Shown: piece by piece, positions 17,662-28,350 of the stretch
Position numbering within the stretch: the first letter of the stretch is position 1
Layout of the letters: every line of letters starts with the position of its first letter
Source: Pseudomonas versuta
Lineage (GTDB): Bacteria; Pseudomonadota; Gammaproteobacteria; Pseudomonadales; Pseudomonadaceae
Length of the DNA: 64,000 nucleotides
Direction of reading: 5' to 3'
Assembly (NCBI RefSeq): GCF_001294575.1
Contig: NZ_CP012676.1
Location: 4,606,001-4,670,000 of the forward strand
Made by a program: the position numbers and the translations under genes
The notes under the pieces: model-generated
Database searches by the model: none
Told to the model about the DNA's origin: nothing
Seen by the model: only the letters and a program-made list of their open reading frames with translations

Positions 17662-19059
17662 ATGAGCAGTCCGGCATCGGTCGCACCGCAATTCCCTGAC
17701 AGCATTTTTCGCGCCTATGACATTCGTGGTGTGGTGCCTGAAACGTTGACAGCTGAAACCGCCTACTGGATTGGCCGCGCCATTGGCGCTGAAAGCCTGG
17801 CCCAGGGCGAGCCCCATGTGTCTGTAGGTCGTGACGGGCGTTTGTCGGGTCCGGAACTGGTGGAGCGTTTGATTCAGGGTGTGGCTGACAGCGGTTGTCA
17901 TGTCAGCGATGTAGGCCTGGTGCCGACGCCTGCCCTGTATTACGCGGCCAGCGTGCTGGCAGGCAAATCGGGGGTGATGCTCACGGGCAGCCATAACCCG
18001 TCCAACTACAACGGCTTCAAGATTGTGATCGCGGGCGACACTCTGGCCAATGAGCAAATTCAGGCGCTGCATACCCGTCTCAAGAGCAATGATCTGACCT
18101 GGGGTGAAGGCAGCATCACGCGGGTTGATATTCTGCCGCGCTACTTCGATGAAATTACCCGTGATATCAAGCTGGCCAGACGTCTCAAAGTGGTCGTTGA
18201 TTGTGGTAACGGTGCGGCAGGCGTGATTGCTCCGCAATTGATCGAAGCGTTGAATTGCGAAGTGATCCCGTTGTTCTGCGACGTGGACGGTAACTTCCCC
18301 AACCACCACCCGGATCCGGGCAAGCCCGAGAATCTGGTGGATCTGATCGCCAAAGTTAAAGAAACCAATGCCGACCTCGGCCTGGCCTTTGATGGCGACG
18401 GCGACCGTGTCGGTGTCGTAACCAATACGGGCACCATGGTGTTCCCCGATCGTTTGCTGATGCTGTTCGCTCAGGATGTGCTGGAGCGTAACCCGGCTGC
18501 CGAGATCATTTTCGATGTGAAATGCAGCCGTCGTCTGGCGCCATGGATCGAGGAATGTGGCGGTCGGCCACTGATGTGGAAGACCGGTCATTCGTTAATC
18601 AAGAAGAAGATGAAGGAAACCAGTGCCTTGCTGGCTGGGGAAATGAGCGGGCATATCTTTTTCAAAGAGCGCTGGTTCGGTTTTGATGACGGTATTTACA
18701 GTGCTGCACGCCTGCTGGAGATCCTCAGCAAGCGCCAGGCGACAGCCGAAGAGCTGTTTGAGACCTTCCCGAACGATATTTCTACGCCAGAGATCAATAT
18801 CGATGTGACGGATGAGAGCAAATTCAGCATCATTGACGCCCTGCACGATGCCCAATGGGGTGAAGCCGCCGAGCTGACGACCATTGATGGCGTGCGGGTC
18901 GACTATCCACACGGCTGGGGCCTGGTTCGCGCCTCCAACACCACTCCGGTGCTGGTGCTGCGATTCGAGGCAGAGACCGAGGCCGAACTGCAACGTATCA
19001 AGGATGTCTTTCACGCCCAATTGAAGCGTGTGGCGCCTGATCTCCAACTACCGTTTTGA
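17662..19059 (+). CDS. algC: Phosphomannomutase / phosphoglucomutase
   Basis: 465-aa alpha-D-phosphohexomutase that interconverts mannose- or glucose-6-phosphate and the 1-phosphates, supplying precursors for alginate, Psl-type polysaccharides and LPS core. The phosphoserine loop is TGSHNPSNYNG, the magnesium loop is DGDGDRVG, the sugar-binding loop is GEMSGHIFF, and the phosphate-binding end is RASNTTPVLVLRFEA. The ATG at 17662 matches the P. aeruginosa start (the next residues lead into FRAYDIRGVVPETLTAE); the frame is open further upstream to 17605 but that part is not conserved. argB follows after 25 bases. Confidence 0.96.
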   Translation: MSSPASVAPQFPDSIFRAYDIRGVVPETLTAETAYWIGRAIGAESLAQGEPHVSVGRDGRLSGPELVERLIQGVADSGCHVSDVGLVPTPALYYAASVLAGKSGVMLTGSHNPSNYNGFKIVIAGDTLANEQIQALHTRLKSNDLTWGEGSITRVDILPRYFDEITRDIKLARRLKVVVDCGNGAAGVIAPQLIEALNCEVIPLFCDVDGNFPNHHPDPGKPENLVDLIAKVKETNADLGLAFDGDGDRVGVVTNTGTMVFPDRLLMLFAQDVLERNPAAEIIFDVKCSRRLAPWIEECGGRPLMWKTGHSLIKKKMKETSALLAGEMSGHIFFKERWFGFDDGIYSAARLLEILSKRQATAEELFETFPNDISTPEINIDVTDESKFSIIDALHDAQWGEAAELTTIDGVRVDYPHGWGLVRASNTTPVLVLRFEAETEAELQRIKDVFHAQLKRVAPDLQLPF

Positions 19060-19084
19060 TCGATTTGTTCTACCGGAGCCCTGA

Positions 19085-19990
<906 letters not shown>

Positions 19991-19999
19991 GCAGAACTG

Positions 20000-20040
20000 A
20001 AAAAGCCCCGCCCGGCGATTGCCGGGCGGGGCTTTTTTTT
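20000..20040. terminator. Bidirectional intrinsic terminator (argB / pyrE)
   Basis: GC-rich stem GCCCCGCCCGGC / GCCGGGCGGGGC with a GATT loop, flanked by A5 and T8, so it serves both convergent transcripts. Confidence 0.95.
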
Positions 20041-20054
20041 GCGCGGTGAGGGGG

Positions 20055-20696
20055 TTAGATCCCGTACTGCGCCCGGTAGGCCTCAACGGCCGGCAGGTAT
20101 TGCTTGAGCGTTTCGTCTTCGGCCAGGTACTGCAGCACCTGGTTCAGCGAAACGATGCTGACTACCGGAATACCGAAGTCGCGCTCGACTTCCTGGATGG
20201 CCGACAGCTCGCCATTGCCACGTTCCTGGCGGTTCAGGGCGATCAGCACGCCTGCGGCTTTGGCGCCCTGGGCCTGGATGATTTGCATGACTTCACGGAT
20301 GGCGGTGCCGGCGGTGATCACGTCGTCGATGATCAGGATATTGCCTTCAAGTGGCGAGCCCACCAGGCTGCCGCCTTCGCCGTGGGCCTTGGCTTCCTTG
20401 CGGTTGAAGCACCATGGCAGGTCGCGGTCGTGGTGTTCAGCCAGCGCCACTGCGGTAGTTGCCGCCAGCGGAATACCTTTGTAGGCCGGGCCAAACAGCA
20501 CGTCGAAGGAGATACCGCTGTCAACGATGGCGGCGGCATAGAAGCGCCCCAGTTGAGCCAGTGCGGAACCGGTGTTGAACAGGCCGGCGTTGAAGAAGTA
20601 AGGACTGGTGCGCCCGGACTTCAGGGTGAACTCACCGAAGCGCAAAACGCCGCGATCGATGGCAAAACGGATGAAGTCGCGCTGATACGCTTGCAT
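20055..20696 (-). CDS. pyrE: Orotate phosphoribosyltransferase
   Basis: 213-aa enzyme that converts orotate and PRPP to OMP in pyrimidine synthesis. The PRPP-binding motif is [17 protein letters not shown], the orotate/flexible loop [11 protein letters not shown], and the N-terminal [19 protein letters not shown] is typical. The ATG at 20696 is preceded by TGGGG. It is divergent from crc, with which it shares an 81-base promoter region, the usual Pseudomonas arrangement. Confidence 0.97.
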   Translation of the reverse strand: MQAYQRDFIRFAIDRGVLRFGEFTLKSGRTSPYFFNAGLFNTGSALAQLGRFYAAAIVDSGISFDVLFGPAYKGIPLAATTAVALAEHHDRDLPWCFNRKEAKAHGEGGSLVGSPLEGNILIIDDVITAGTAIREVMQIIQAQGAKAAGVLIALNRQERGNGELSAIQEVERDFGIPVVSIVSLNQVLQYLAEDETLKQYLPAVEAYRAQYGI

Positions 20697-20777
20697 GTAA
20701 AGGCCCCAGATGCCACGGATTTAGCTAATTAGTTAGACGGCGTGTATCATACACGCACGTGATTTTTGGGGCCATTT
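20697..20777. promoter_or_regulatory. pyrE / crc divergent promoter with nested dyads
   Basis: A 17-base perfect inverted repeat, GCGTGTATCATACACGC (20740-20756), lies centrally. It contains TATCAT on the plus strand and TATGAT on the minus strand, both close to a -10 hexamer. An outer inverted pair GGCCCC (20702-20707) and GGGGCC (20768-20773) lies just in front of each start codon, providing a GGGG ribosome-site-like sequence for both genes. Confidence 0.55.
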
Positions 20778-21557
20778 ATGCGGATCATCAGTGTGAACGT
20801 CAATGGTATTCAGACGGCAGTCGAGCGCGGTTTGCTCAGTTGGCTGCAAGCTCAGAATGCCGACGTTATCTGCCTGCAGGACACCCGCGCCTCCGCCTTT
20901 GAACTGGACGATCCAGCCTACCAGCTGGATGGCTATTTTCTTTATGCCTGCGAAGCTGAAGTCCCTGCCCAAGGTGGTGTGGCTTTGTATTCGCGGTTGC
21001 AACCGAAAGCAGTCATCACTGGGCTTGGCTTCGAGACGGCCGATCGCTACGGGCGCTACCTGCAAGCCGATTTCGATAAGGTCAGCATCGCGACCTTGCT
21101 GCTCCCTTCGGGGCAGAACGGCGATGAAGACTTGAATCAAAAATTCAAGCTAATGGACGACTTTGCACGCTATCTGGATAAACAGCGTCGCAAGCGTCGT
21201 GAGTACATCTACTGCGGCTCGCTGTATGTGGCGCAGCAGAAACTCGACATTAAAAACTGGCGTGACAGCCAGCAATCTCCTGGTTTCCTGGCGCCTGAGC
21301 GGGCCTGGATGGACGAGATTGTAGGCAACATGGGTTATGTCGATGCCCTGCGTGAAGTCAGTCGTGAAGGCGATCAGTACAGCTGGTGGCCAGATAACGA
21401 ACAGGCCGAAATGCTTAATCTGGGCTGGCGTTTCGACTACCAGTTGTTGACGCCGGGCCTGCGCCGCTTCGTACGAAGCGCTCGCTTGCCGCGTCAACCA
21501 CGCTTCTCGCAACATGCGCCATTGATCGTGGACTACGACTGGACACTGACTATCTAA
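20778..21557 (+). CDS. crc: Catabolite repression control protein Crc
   Basis: 259-aa protein with the exonuclease-endonuclease-phosphatase fold, beginning MRIISVNVNGIQTAVERGLL. In Pseudomonas Crc has no demonstrated nuclease activity; it acts with Hfq on A-rich CA motifs in target mRNAs to repress secondary carbon-source genes and is antagonised by CrcZ-type RNAs (none of which was seen nearby). Fold landmarks: DVICLQDTRAS, GVALYSR, and the terminal SQHAPLIVDYDW. The start at 20778 is chosen for the family length. Likely targets in this window include the amino-acid catabolic genes, but that is inference. Confidence 0.97.
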   Translation: MRIISVNVNGIQTAVERGLLSWLQAQNADVICLQDTRASAFELDDPAYQLDGYFLYACEAEVPAQGGVALYSRLQPKAVITGLGFETADRYGRYLQADFDKVSIATLLLPSGQNGDEDLNQKFKLMDDFARYLDKQRRKRREYIYCGSLYVAQQKLDIKNWRDSQQSPGFLAPERAWMDEIVGNMGYVDALREVSREGDQYSWWPDNEQAEMLNLGWRFDYQLLTPGLRRFVRSARLPRQPRFSQHAPLIVDYDWTLTI

Positions 21558-21574
21558 GTGTTTTTTCGAAGCAA

Positions 21575-21606
21575 CAAAAAAGCCGACATCGCTGTCGGCT
21601 TTTTTG
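21575..21606. terminator. Bidirectional intrinsic terminator (crc / DUF4870 gene)
   Basis: Stem AAAAAAGCCGACA / TGTCGGCTTTTTT with a 4-base loop, symmetric A and T tracts on both sides, placed between the convergent crc and DUF4870 genes. Confidence 0.95.
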
Positions 21607-21617
21607 TGGACGCCGGT

Positions 21618-21986
21618 TTACTTGATCGCACGCCAGGTGAACGGATAGCGGTATACCACTCCGTCATTGGCCTTGACGCCAGCAATGACGACCAGCACTA
21701 CCGCGCCGATCAGCACCAGGCCGAGCAAGGCGAAACCTATCAGAACGAACATCAGCACGTAGCAAATGGCAGAAGCAATCGCCACAGTGATCTGAAAGTT
21801 AAGGGCTTCCTTGCCCTGGTCATCAATGAACGGATCGCTTTCGCGTTTTACCTGCCACAGGATTAGCGGGCCGATCAGGCTGCCAAACGGAAACCACATC
21901 CCGAGGAAGGCCGAGAAGTGACAAAACATGGCCCATTTACGAGCGTCACGGCTCGGCTCGGGTTTTGAAAGGTCTAGCTCGCTCAT
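21618..21986 (-). CDS. DUF4870 domain-containing membrane protein
   Basis: 122-aa inner-membrane protein of the DUF4870/Tic20-like type. Hydrophobic segments lie at about residues 20-42, 68-85 and 87-105, and DQGKEALNFQITVAI is the recognisable family motif. Function unknown. It is downstream of and co-directional with rph, and its 3' end faces crc across a terminator. Abundant small hydrophobic residues and a charged N-terminus (LSKPEPSRDARKW) suggest a cytoplasmic N-terminus. Confidence 0.87.
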   Translation of the reverse strand: MSELDLSKPEPSRDARKWAMFCHFSAFLGMWFPFGSLIGPLILWQVKRESDPFIDDQGKEALNFQITVAIASAICYVLMFVLIGFALLGLVLIGAVVLVVIAGVKANDGVVYRYPFTWRAIK

Positions 21987-22035
21987 GGCGTTCTCCAGAT
22001 GATCGGGGACGGCCTGGCTATAAAACCAGACGGTT

Positions 22036-22758
22036 TTAGTCGGCCAGTGCTGCTTGCTGCAGGGCGAAAATTTCGGTCATGCCCTTCTGTGCCAATGCGA
22101 GCATGGCATTCAGCTCTTCAGGCTGGAATGGCGCGCCTTCGGCAGTGCCCTGAACTTCGATGAAGCCGCCGGTGCTGGTCATAACGACGTTCAGGTCGGT
22201 TTCGGCTGCCGAATCTTCAGGATAGTCGAGGTCGAGCACTGGCTCGCCTTGATACATGCCAACCGAGACCGCCGCGATCATTTGCTTGAGTGGATCGCCG
22301 CCCTTCAGGCCGCCGCGTTTCTTGATCAGTTTCAGCGCGTCGACCAGTGCAACCATGGCGCCGGTGATCGAGGCTGTGCGAGTGCCGCCGTCGGCCTGGA
22401 TCACGTCGCAGTCGACGTACAGGGTGATGTCGCCCAGCTTGGACATGTCCAGTGCGGCGCGCAGCGAACGGCCGATCAGGCGCTGGATTTCAAGTGTGCG
22501 ACCGCCTTGCTTGCCACGGCTGGCTTCGCGCTGGTTGCGGTCGCCGGTGGCGCGGGGCAGCATGCCGTATTCTGCGGTCAGCCAGCCCTGGCCTTGGCCT
22601 TTAAGGAAGCGCGGCACGCCGTTCTCGACGCTGACGGTGCAGATGACTTTGGTGTCACCGAACTCGACCAGTACAGAACCCTCTGCGTGTTTGGTGTAGT
22701 TGCGGGTGATGCGGATCGGGCGGAGCTGATCGGCAACGCGACCACTTGGACGTTTCAT
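22036..22758 (-). CDS. rph: Ribonuclease PH
   Basis: 240-aa phosphorolytic 3'-5' exoribonuclease that trims tRNA 3' ends. Typical features: N-terminal [17 protein letters not shown], the phosphate-binding [23 protein letters not shown], and the C-terminal [17 protein letters not shown]. Unlike the E. coli K-12 allele it is full length. Divergent from yicC; the 223-base gap between them holds both promoters. Confidence 0.97.
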   Translation of the reverse strand: MKRPSGRVADQLRPIRITRNYTKHAEGSVLVEFGDTKVICTVSVENGVPRFLKGQGQGWLTAEYGMLPRATGDRNQREASRGKQGGRTLEIQRLIGRSLRAALDMSKLGDITLYVDCDVIQADGGTRTASITGAMVALVDALKLIKKRGGLKGGDPLKQMIAAVSVGMYQGEPVLDLDYPEDSAAETDLNVVMTSTGGFIEVQGTAEGAPFQPEELNAMLALAQKGMTEIFALQQAALAD

Positions 22759-22981
22759 GTGGGATACCTGTACGAGACGGAAAACTGCCGAGCATTATAA
22801 AGGCCATGGACCAACAGGACACGCCTAATAATTACTCGCCTGGCTCGTCGCTCCCGAGGGCGCGCCATGACACCGGGTACTTTTACGACAGACGTCATTT
22901 GGGGCCGCCAGCTGCACTGCGTTACAATCCGCCGCCTTAATAGCCTTCAGGCTTAATTCATTGAATCGCGAGGTACCGTCC
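22759..22981. promoter_or_regulatory. rph / yicC divergent promoter region
   Basis: 223 non-coding bases. Toward yicC a possible -10 TACAAT (22923-22928) has a weak -35 TTGGGG (22899-22904) at 18 bases. GAGG upstream of 22982 is the yicC ribosome site. No other strong structure was noticed. Confidence 0.35.
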
Positions 22982-24479
<1,498 letters not shown>

Positions 24480-24498
24480 AGAACTCTTCCCAAAACCC

Positions 24499-24527
24499 CT
24501 GTAAGGGCTTTACATTGGCGCTTACAG
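24499..24527 (+). terminator. Stem-loop between gmk and rpoZ
   Basis: Arms CTGTAAGGGC and GCGCTTACAG (9 of 10 pair) with a 9-base loop, 19 bases after the gmk stop. No T tract follows, so attenuation or mRNA processing is as likely as full termination; rpoZ probably has its own promoter in the following 120 bases. Confidence 0.45.
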
Positions 24528-24646
24528 AGGATTTCGGGCAGTGCTTGAAAAATCAGCGCTTCCCTAATGGCTGGTGATTTTTTAAACTGTTGAGTCCGCT
24601 CGCCCATCCGGGCAGCGCGCATATTGCATTTGCTACGAGGAAGACC

Positions 24647-24910
24647 ATGGCCCGCGTAACCGTTGAAGACTGTCTAGAACACGTGGATAACCGCTTTGAG
24701 CTGGTCATGCTCTCTACCAAGCGTGCCCGTCAACTGGCCACCGGCGGTAAAGAGCCTTTGGTTGAGTGGGAAAATGACAAGCCTACTGTTGTTGCCTTGC
24801 GTGAAATCGCTGCAGGCCTGATGAGCTACGAGTTTATCGCCAACGCTGAAATCGTCGAAGACGAACCGCTGTTCGCAGCGTTCGAGGACGAGTCCAACGA
24901 GGCGAACTAA
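24647..24910 (+). CDS. rpoZ: RNA polymerase omega subunit
   Basis: 87-aa omega subunit, starting [20 protein letters not shown], with the conserved [11 protein letters not shown] and [13 protein letters not shown]. It assists beta-prime folding and forms part of one ppGpp-binding site on RNA polymerase. The start at 24647 matches the family; the frame upstream to 24590 is not conserved. It lies 60 bases before spoT. Confidence 0.97.
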   Translation: MARVTVEDCLEHVDNRFELVMLSTKRARQLATGGKEPLVEWENDKPTVVALREIAAGLMSYEFIANAEIVEDEPLFAAFEDESNEAN

Positions 24911-24970
24911 GCCTATGCCCGGTCGACGTAGCACGGCGAAGGGTAAAAAGTTTTGGCAGGGGGTTCCCTC

Positions 24971-27076
24971 ATGCCGAGCATAGACGCCCTCGCCGATCGC
25001 TTGTCGACTTACCTCAGTGCGGACCAGGTCAATCTGGTCCGACGAGCGTACTTCTACGCCGAACAAGCCCACGATGGCCAACGCCGACGTAGTGGCGAGC
25101 CTTATGTCACGCATCCGCTGGCAGTGGCCAATATTCTTGCCGACATGCATATGGACCATCAAAGTCTGATGGCAGCCATGCTGCATGACGTGATCGAAGA
25201 CACCGGTATTGCCAAGGAAGCGCTTGTTGCGCAGTTCGGTGAAACCGTGGCCGAACTGGTCGATGGAGTCAGCAAGCTGACCCAGATGAACTTCGAGACC
25301 AAGGCCGAAGCCCAGGCTGAAAACTTCCAGAAGATGGCCATGGCCATGGCGCGGGATATCCGCGTGATTCTGGTCAAGCTGGCTGATCGTCTGCACAACA
25401 TGCGAACCCTCGAAGTACTGTCCGGCGAAAAGCGCCGGCGGATTGCCAAGGAAACCCTGGAAATCTACGCACCCATTGCCAACCGGCTGGGTATGCACAG
25501 TATTCGTATCGAATTCGAAGATCTCGGTTTCAAGGCGATGTACCCGATGCGCTCTGCGCGCATCTATCAGGCGGTCAAGCGCGCCCGGGGCAATCGCAAG
25601 GAAATCGTCAACAAAATTGAAGAGTCGCTCAGCCACTGTTTAGCCGTAGACGGCATTCAGGGTGAAGTCAGCGGCCGTCAAAAGCACATTTACGGCATTT
25701 ATAAAAAAATGCGCGGCAAGCGCCGGGCTTTCAACGAGATCATGGACGTTTATGCGTTCCGGATCATCGTTGACAAGGTCGACACCTGCTACCGGGTATT
25801 GGGTGCTGTACATAATTTGTACAAACCCCTGCCGGGTCGTTTTAAAGACTACATCGCCATTCCCAAAGCCAACGGCTATCAGTCGTTGCACACCACGCTG
25901 TTTGGCATGCATGGCGTACCGATCGAAATTCAGATCCGTACCCGTGAAATGGAAGAGATGGCCAACAACGGCATCGCCGCTCACTGGTTGTATAAGTCCA
26001 GTGGCGACGAACAGCATACGGGTACTCATGCCCGGGCGCGGCAATGGGTCAAGGGCGTGCTGGAGATGCAGCAGCGCGCAGGCAACTCCCTCGAATTTAT
26101 CGAAAGCGTGAAGATCGACCTGTTTCCGGACGAGGTCTATGTGTTCACGCCTAAAGGCCGGATCATGGAGCTGCCCAAAGGCTCCACGGCAGTCGATTTC
26201 GCCTACGCGGTGCACACCGACGTCGGCAACAGCTGTATTGCCTGTCGCATCAACCGGCGTCTCGCTCCGCTGTCCGAGCCGCTGCAAAGTGGTTCCACGG
26301 TCGAGATTGTCAGCGCGCCAGGTGCCCGGCCAAACCCGGCGTGGCTGAATTTTGTCGTCACCGGCAAGGCCCGTACGCACATTCGTCATGCTCTCAAGTT
26401 GCAACGCCGTTCCGAGTCCGTGAATTTGGGCGAGCGCTTGCTGAACAAGGTGCTTAACGGTTTCAACAGTGCACTGGACAAGATTCCGGCCGATCGCGTG
26501 CAGGCAATGCTTCAGGAATACCGCCTGGAACAGGTTGAAGACTTGCTCGAAGACATTGGCCTGGGCAATCGCATGGCTTACGTGGTTGCCCGGCGCCTGA
26601 TGGGTGAAGGTGAACAGCTGCCGAGCCCTGAAGGGCCGCTGGCGATTCGCGGCACCGAAGGTTTGGTACTCAGTTACGCCAAATGCTGTACGCCGATCCC
26701 GGGCGACCCGATTGTGGGCCATTTGTCTGCCGGTAAAGGTATGGTCGTGCACCTGGATAACTGCCGCAATATCAGCGAAATCCGGCATAACCCCGAAAAA
26801 TGCGTCCAGCTTTCGTGGGCCAAGGACGTTACCGGCGAATTCAACGTCGAGTTGCGCGTCGAGCTGGAGCACCAGCGTGGCCTGATTGCATTGCTGGCCA
26901 GCAGCGTTAACGCCGCCGACGGCAACATCGAAAAAATCAGCATGGACGAACGCGATGGTCGTATCAGCGTGGTCCAACTGGTGGTCAGTGTGCACGACCG
27001 TGTGCATCTGGCCCGCGTAATCAAAAAACTGCGCGCCCTTAACGGGGTCATCCGCATTACTCGTATGCGTGCGTAG
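24971..27076 (+). CDS. spoT: Bifunctional (p)ppGpp synthetase/hydrolase SpoT
   Basis: 701-aa RelA/SpoT homolog. HD hydrolase domain with HPLAVANILADMHMDHQS and HDVIEDT (about residues 50-80), active-looking; synthetase domain from about 200 (SGRQKHIYGIYKKM, FKDYIAIPKANGYQSLHTT); TGS near 390 (VFTPKGRIMELPKGSTAVDFAYAVHTD); helical/CC region with AKCCTPIPGDPIVG; C-terminal ACT. It hydrolyses and, under carbon or fatty-acid stress, makes (p)ppGpp. The start at 24971 is chosen as the conserved MPSIDALADRLSTYL. Confidence 0.97.
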   Translation: MPSIDALADRLSTYLSADQVNLVRRAYFYAEQAHDGQRRRSGEPYVTHPLAVANILADMHMDHQSLMAAMLHDVIEDTGIAKEALVAQFGETVAELVDGVSKLTQMNFETKAEAQAENFQKMAMAMARDIRVILVKLADRLHNMRTLEVLSGEKRRRIAKETLEIYAPIANRLGMHSIRIEFEDLGFKAMYPMRSARIYQAVKRARGNRKEIVNKIEESLSHCLAVDGIQGEVSGRQKHIYGIYKKMRGKRRAFNEIMDVYAFRIIVDKVDTCYRVLGAVHNLYKPLPGRFKDYIAIPKANGYQSLHTTLFGMHGVPIEIQIRTREMEEMANNGIAAHWLYKSSGDEQHTGTHARARQWVKGVLEMQQRAGNSLEFIESVKIDLFPDEVYVFTPKGRIMELPKGSTAVDFAYAVHTDVGNSCIACRINRRLAPLSEPLQSGSTVEIVSAPGARPNPAWLNFVVTGKARTHIRHALKLQRRSESVNLGERLLNKVLNGFNSALDKIPADRVQAMLQEYRLEQVEDLLEDIGLGNRMAYVVARRLMGEGEQLPSPEGPLAIRGTEGLVLSYAKCCTPIPGDPIVGHLSAGKGMVVHLDNCRNISEIRHNPEKCVQLSWAKDVTGEFNVELRVELEHQRGLIALLASSVNAADGNIEKISMDERDGRISVVQLVVSVHDRVHLARVIKKLRALNGVIRITRMRA

Positions 27077-27100
27077 CCATCCAATTACAAGGAGTCACCC

Positions 27101-27481
27101 ATGACCAAGACTGTTATCACCAGCGATAAGGCACCTGCTGCTATCGGTACTTATTCTCAGGCGATCAAAGCTGGCAATACTGTCTACATGTCCGGTCAGA
27201 TCCCCCTGGACCCAAAAACCATGGAACTGGTTGAAGGCTTTGAAGCCCAGACCATTCAGGTATTCGAAAACCTGAAGTCGGTAGCTGAAGCGGCAGGCGG
27301 TTCGTTCAAGGACATCGTCAAGCTGAACATCTTCCTGACTGACCTGAGCCATTTCGCCAAGGTCAACGAAATCATGGGCAAATACTTCGAGCAGCCATAC
27401 CCGGCTCGTGCTGCCATTGGTGTTGCCGCCCTGCCAAAGGGTTCGCAGGTTGAGATGGACGCTATTCTGGTAATTGAGTAA
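27101..27481 (+). CDS. ridA: RidA, 2-iminobutanoate/2-iminopropanoate deaminase
   Basis: 126-aa archetypal RidA (YjgF/YER057c/UK114). Arg103 in [14 protein letters not shown] and Glu118 correspond to the active-site Arg105/Glu120 of E. coli Rid[24 protein letters not shown] is the family N-terminus. It hydrolyses 2-aminoacrylate-type imines released by PLP enzymes such as serine/threonine dehydratase. A good AAGGAG site precedes it, 24 bases after spoT, as in other gammaproteobacteria. Confidence 0.95.
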   Translation: MTKTVITSDKAPAAIGTYSQAIKAGNTVYMSGQIPLDPKTMELVEGFEAQTIQVFENLKSVAEAAGGSFKDIVKLNIFLTDLSHFAKVNEIMGKYFEQPYPARAAIGVAALPKGSQVEMDAILVIE

Positions 27482-27489
27482 CACCCCTC

Positions 27490-27513
27490 GGCGCAGCGCC
27501 TTCATGCTGCGCC
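27490..27513 (+). terminator. Hairpin downstream of ridA
   Basis: Arms GGCGCAGC and GCTGCGCC with an 8-base loop, 8 bases after the ridA stop. No T tract follows, so it may terminate weakly or protect the 3' end. Confidence 0.4.
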
Positions 27514-27549
27514 AACCCCTCGCTTGCCCCGCTTTAAAAGGATTCCGCT

Positions 27550-28293
27550 ATGCGCAAAGCGCTCGCATTCTCACTGCTCACCATTTTTCTGGGTGGCTGT
27601 GCCAGCGGCCCCGCCCATCGCGATATCAGTGGTGTCTGGATCAACCAGGCCGCAATAAATGAAGCCGCCAAAGGTGGCAATTTGCGTGAAGCCCTGCTTG
27701 CCAACGGTCCAAATCTTGAGTGGCAAATTGATGCCAGGCACGCCAAAGCCAATTACACCAATGGTTTTGAGTGGGTTGAAGGCAAGCTGATGCCGGAAAA
27801 CGACGGCGTTTGGCAGGTCAATATCTATGGCAGCGTTGCCACAGACTTGAGCCTCAATGGCGACGAGCTGATTCAGGCCGCAGGAGAGTCCGATCCGCAA
27901 CAGTCCTTCGTACGCTCATCCATAAACCTGGCAAGTGATGCGCCTTTGGGTACCAACTTCGAGCACGCGCTCAAGTCTGCCTACCTAGGCGGTCAGTGGC
28001 ATGTGGTCAGCGGAAAAGGGCAAGGCAATCAAGTGATCTTCTTTGCAGACGGCCGGATTACCGGCTTGCCCGATGCCAACGCCTATGCCCTGTGCCTGGC
28101 GGGCGACTGTGCATCGATGAGCGGCGAGTACGACAGCCTCTGGCTGGAGCAGGATGAGTCCGGTGCGGCGCACATTTTTGTACGTAATGGCCGCCAGCTG
28201 GAAATCTTCCAGGCGCTGGATTCCGCCAAGCCTGACGAAATGCCCCAACTTTACCCGGGCAAGCGTGAATGGTTGCTGGAGAAGCAGCTTTAA
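27550..28293 (+). CDS. Hypothetical lipoprotein
   Basis: 247-aa protein with a lipoprotein signal MRKALAFSLLTIFLGGCAS (lipobox LGGC, Cys17; next residue Ala, so outer-membrane sorting is likely). The mature part is mostly beta-strand-like with segments HRDISGVWINQAAINEA, WQVNIYGSV and ISGVW-type beta motifs recalling small-molecule-binding beta sandwiches; two cysteines occur in ALCLAGDCASM. I recognise no characterised family. It follows ridA by 68 bases and converges on the SDR gene over a small palindrome. Confidence 0.78.
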   Translation: MRKALAFSLLTIFLGGCASGPAHRDISGVWINQAAINEAAKGGNLREALLANGPNLEWQIDARHAKANYTNGFEWVEGKLMPENDGVWQVNIYGSVATDLSLNGDELIQAAGESDPQQSFVRSSINLASDAPLGTNFEHALKSAYLGGQWHVVSGKGQGNQVIFFADGRITGLPDANAYALCLAGDCASMSGEYDSLWLEQDESGAAHIFVRNGRQLEIFQALDSAKPDEMPQLYPGKREWLLEKQL

Positions 28294-28312
28294 GTGCAAG
28301 CCAGGCATCGCT

Positions 28313-28346
28313 TACCGCAGGAACGAGCAAGCTCGCTCCTGCGGTA
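28313..28346. repeat. Short REP-like palindrome
   Basis: Arms TACCGCAGGAACGAGC and GCTCGCTCCTGCGGTA with a 2-base loop, in the convergent gap between the lipoprotein and SDR genes. It is the outer half of the REP sequence without the inner GCTCGCGAGC core. Confidence 0.85.
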
Positions 28347-28350
28347 GGTG

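Noticed and set aside
20778..21557. CrcZ/CrcY-type regulatory RNA near crc
   Set aside because: No repeated CA-motif-rich intergenic sequence is present on either side; in pseudomonads these RNAs are encoded elsewhere.
25640..27007. 455-codon frame antisense to spoT
   Set aside because: Shadow of a GC-rich gene; the translation is low-complexity, has no recognisable motif and sits wholly inside a certain gene.
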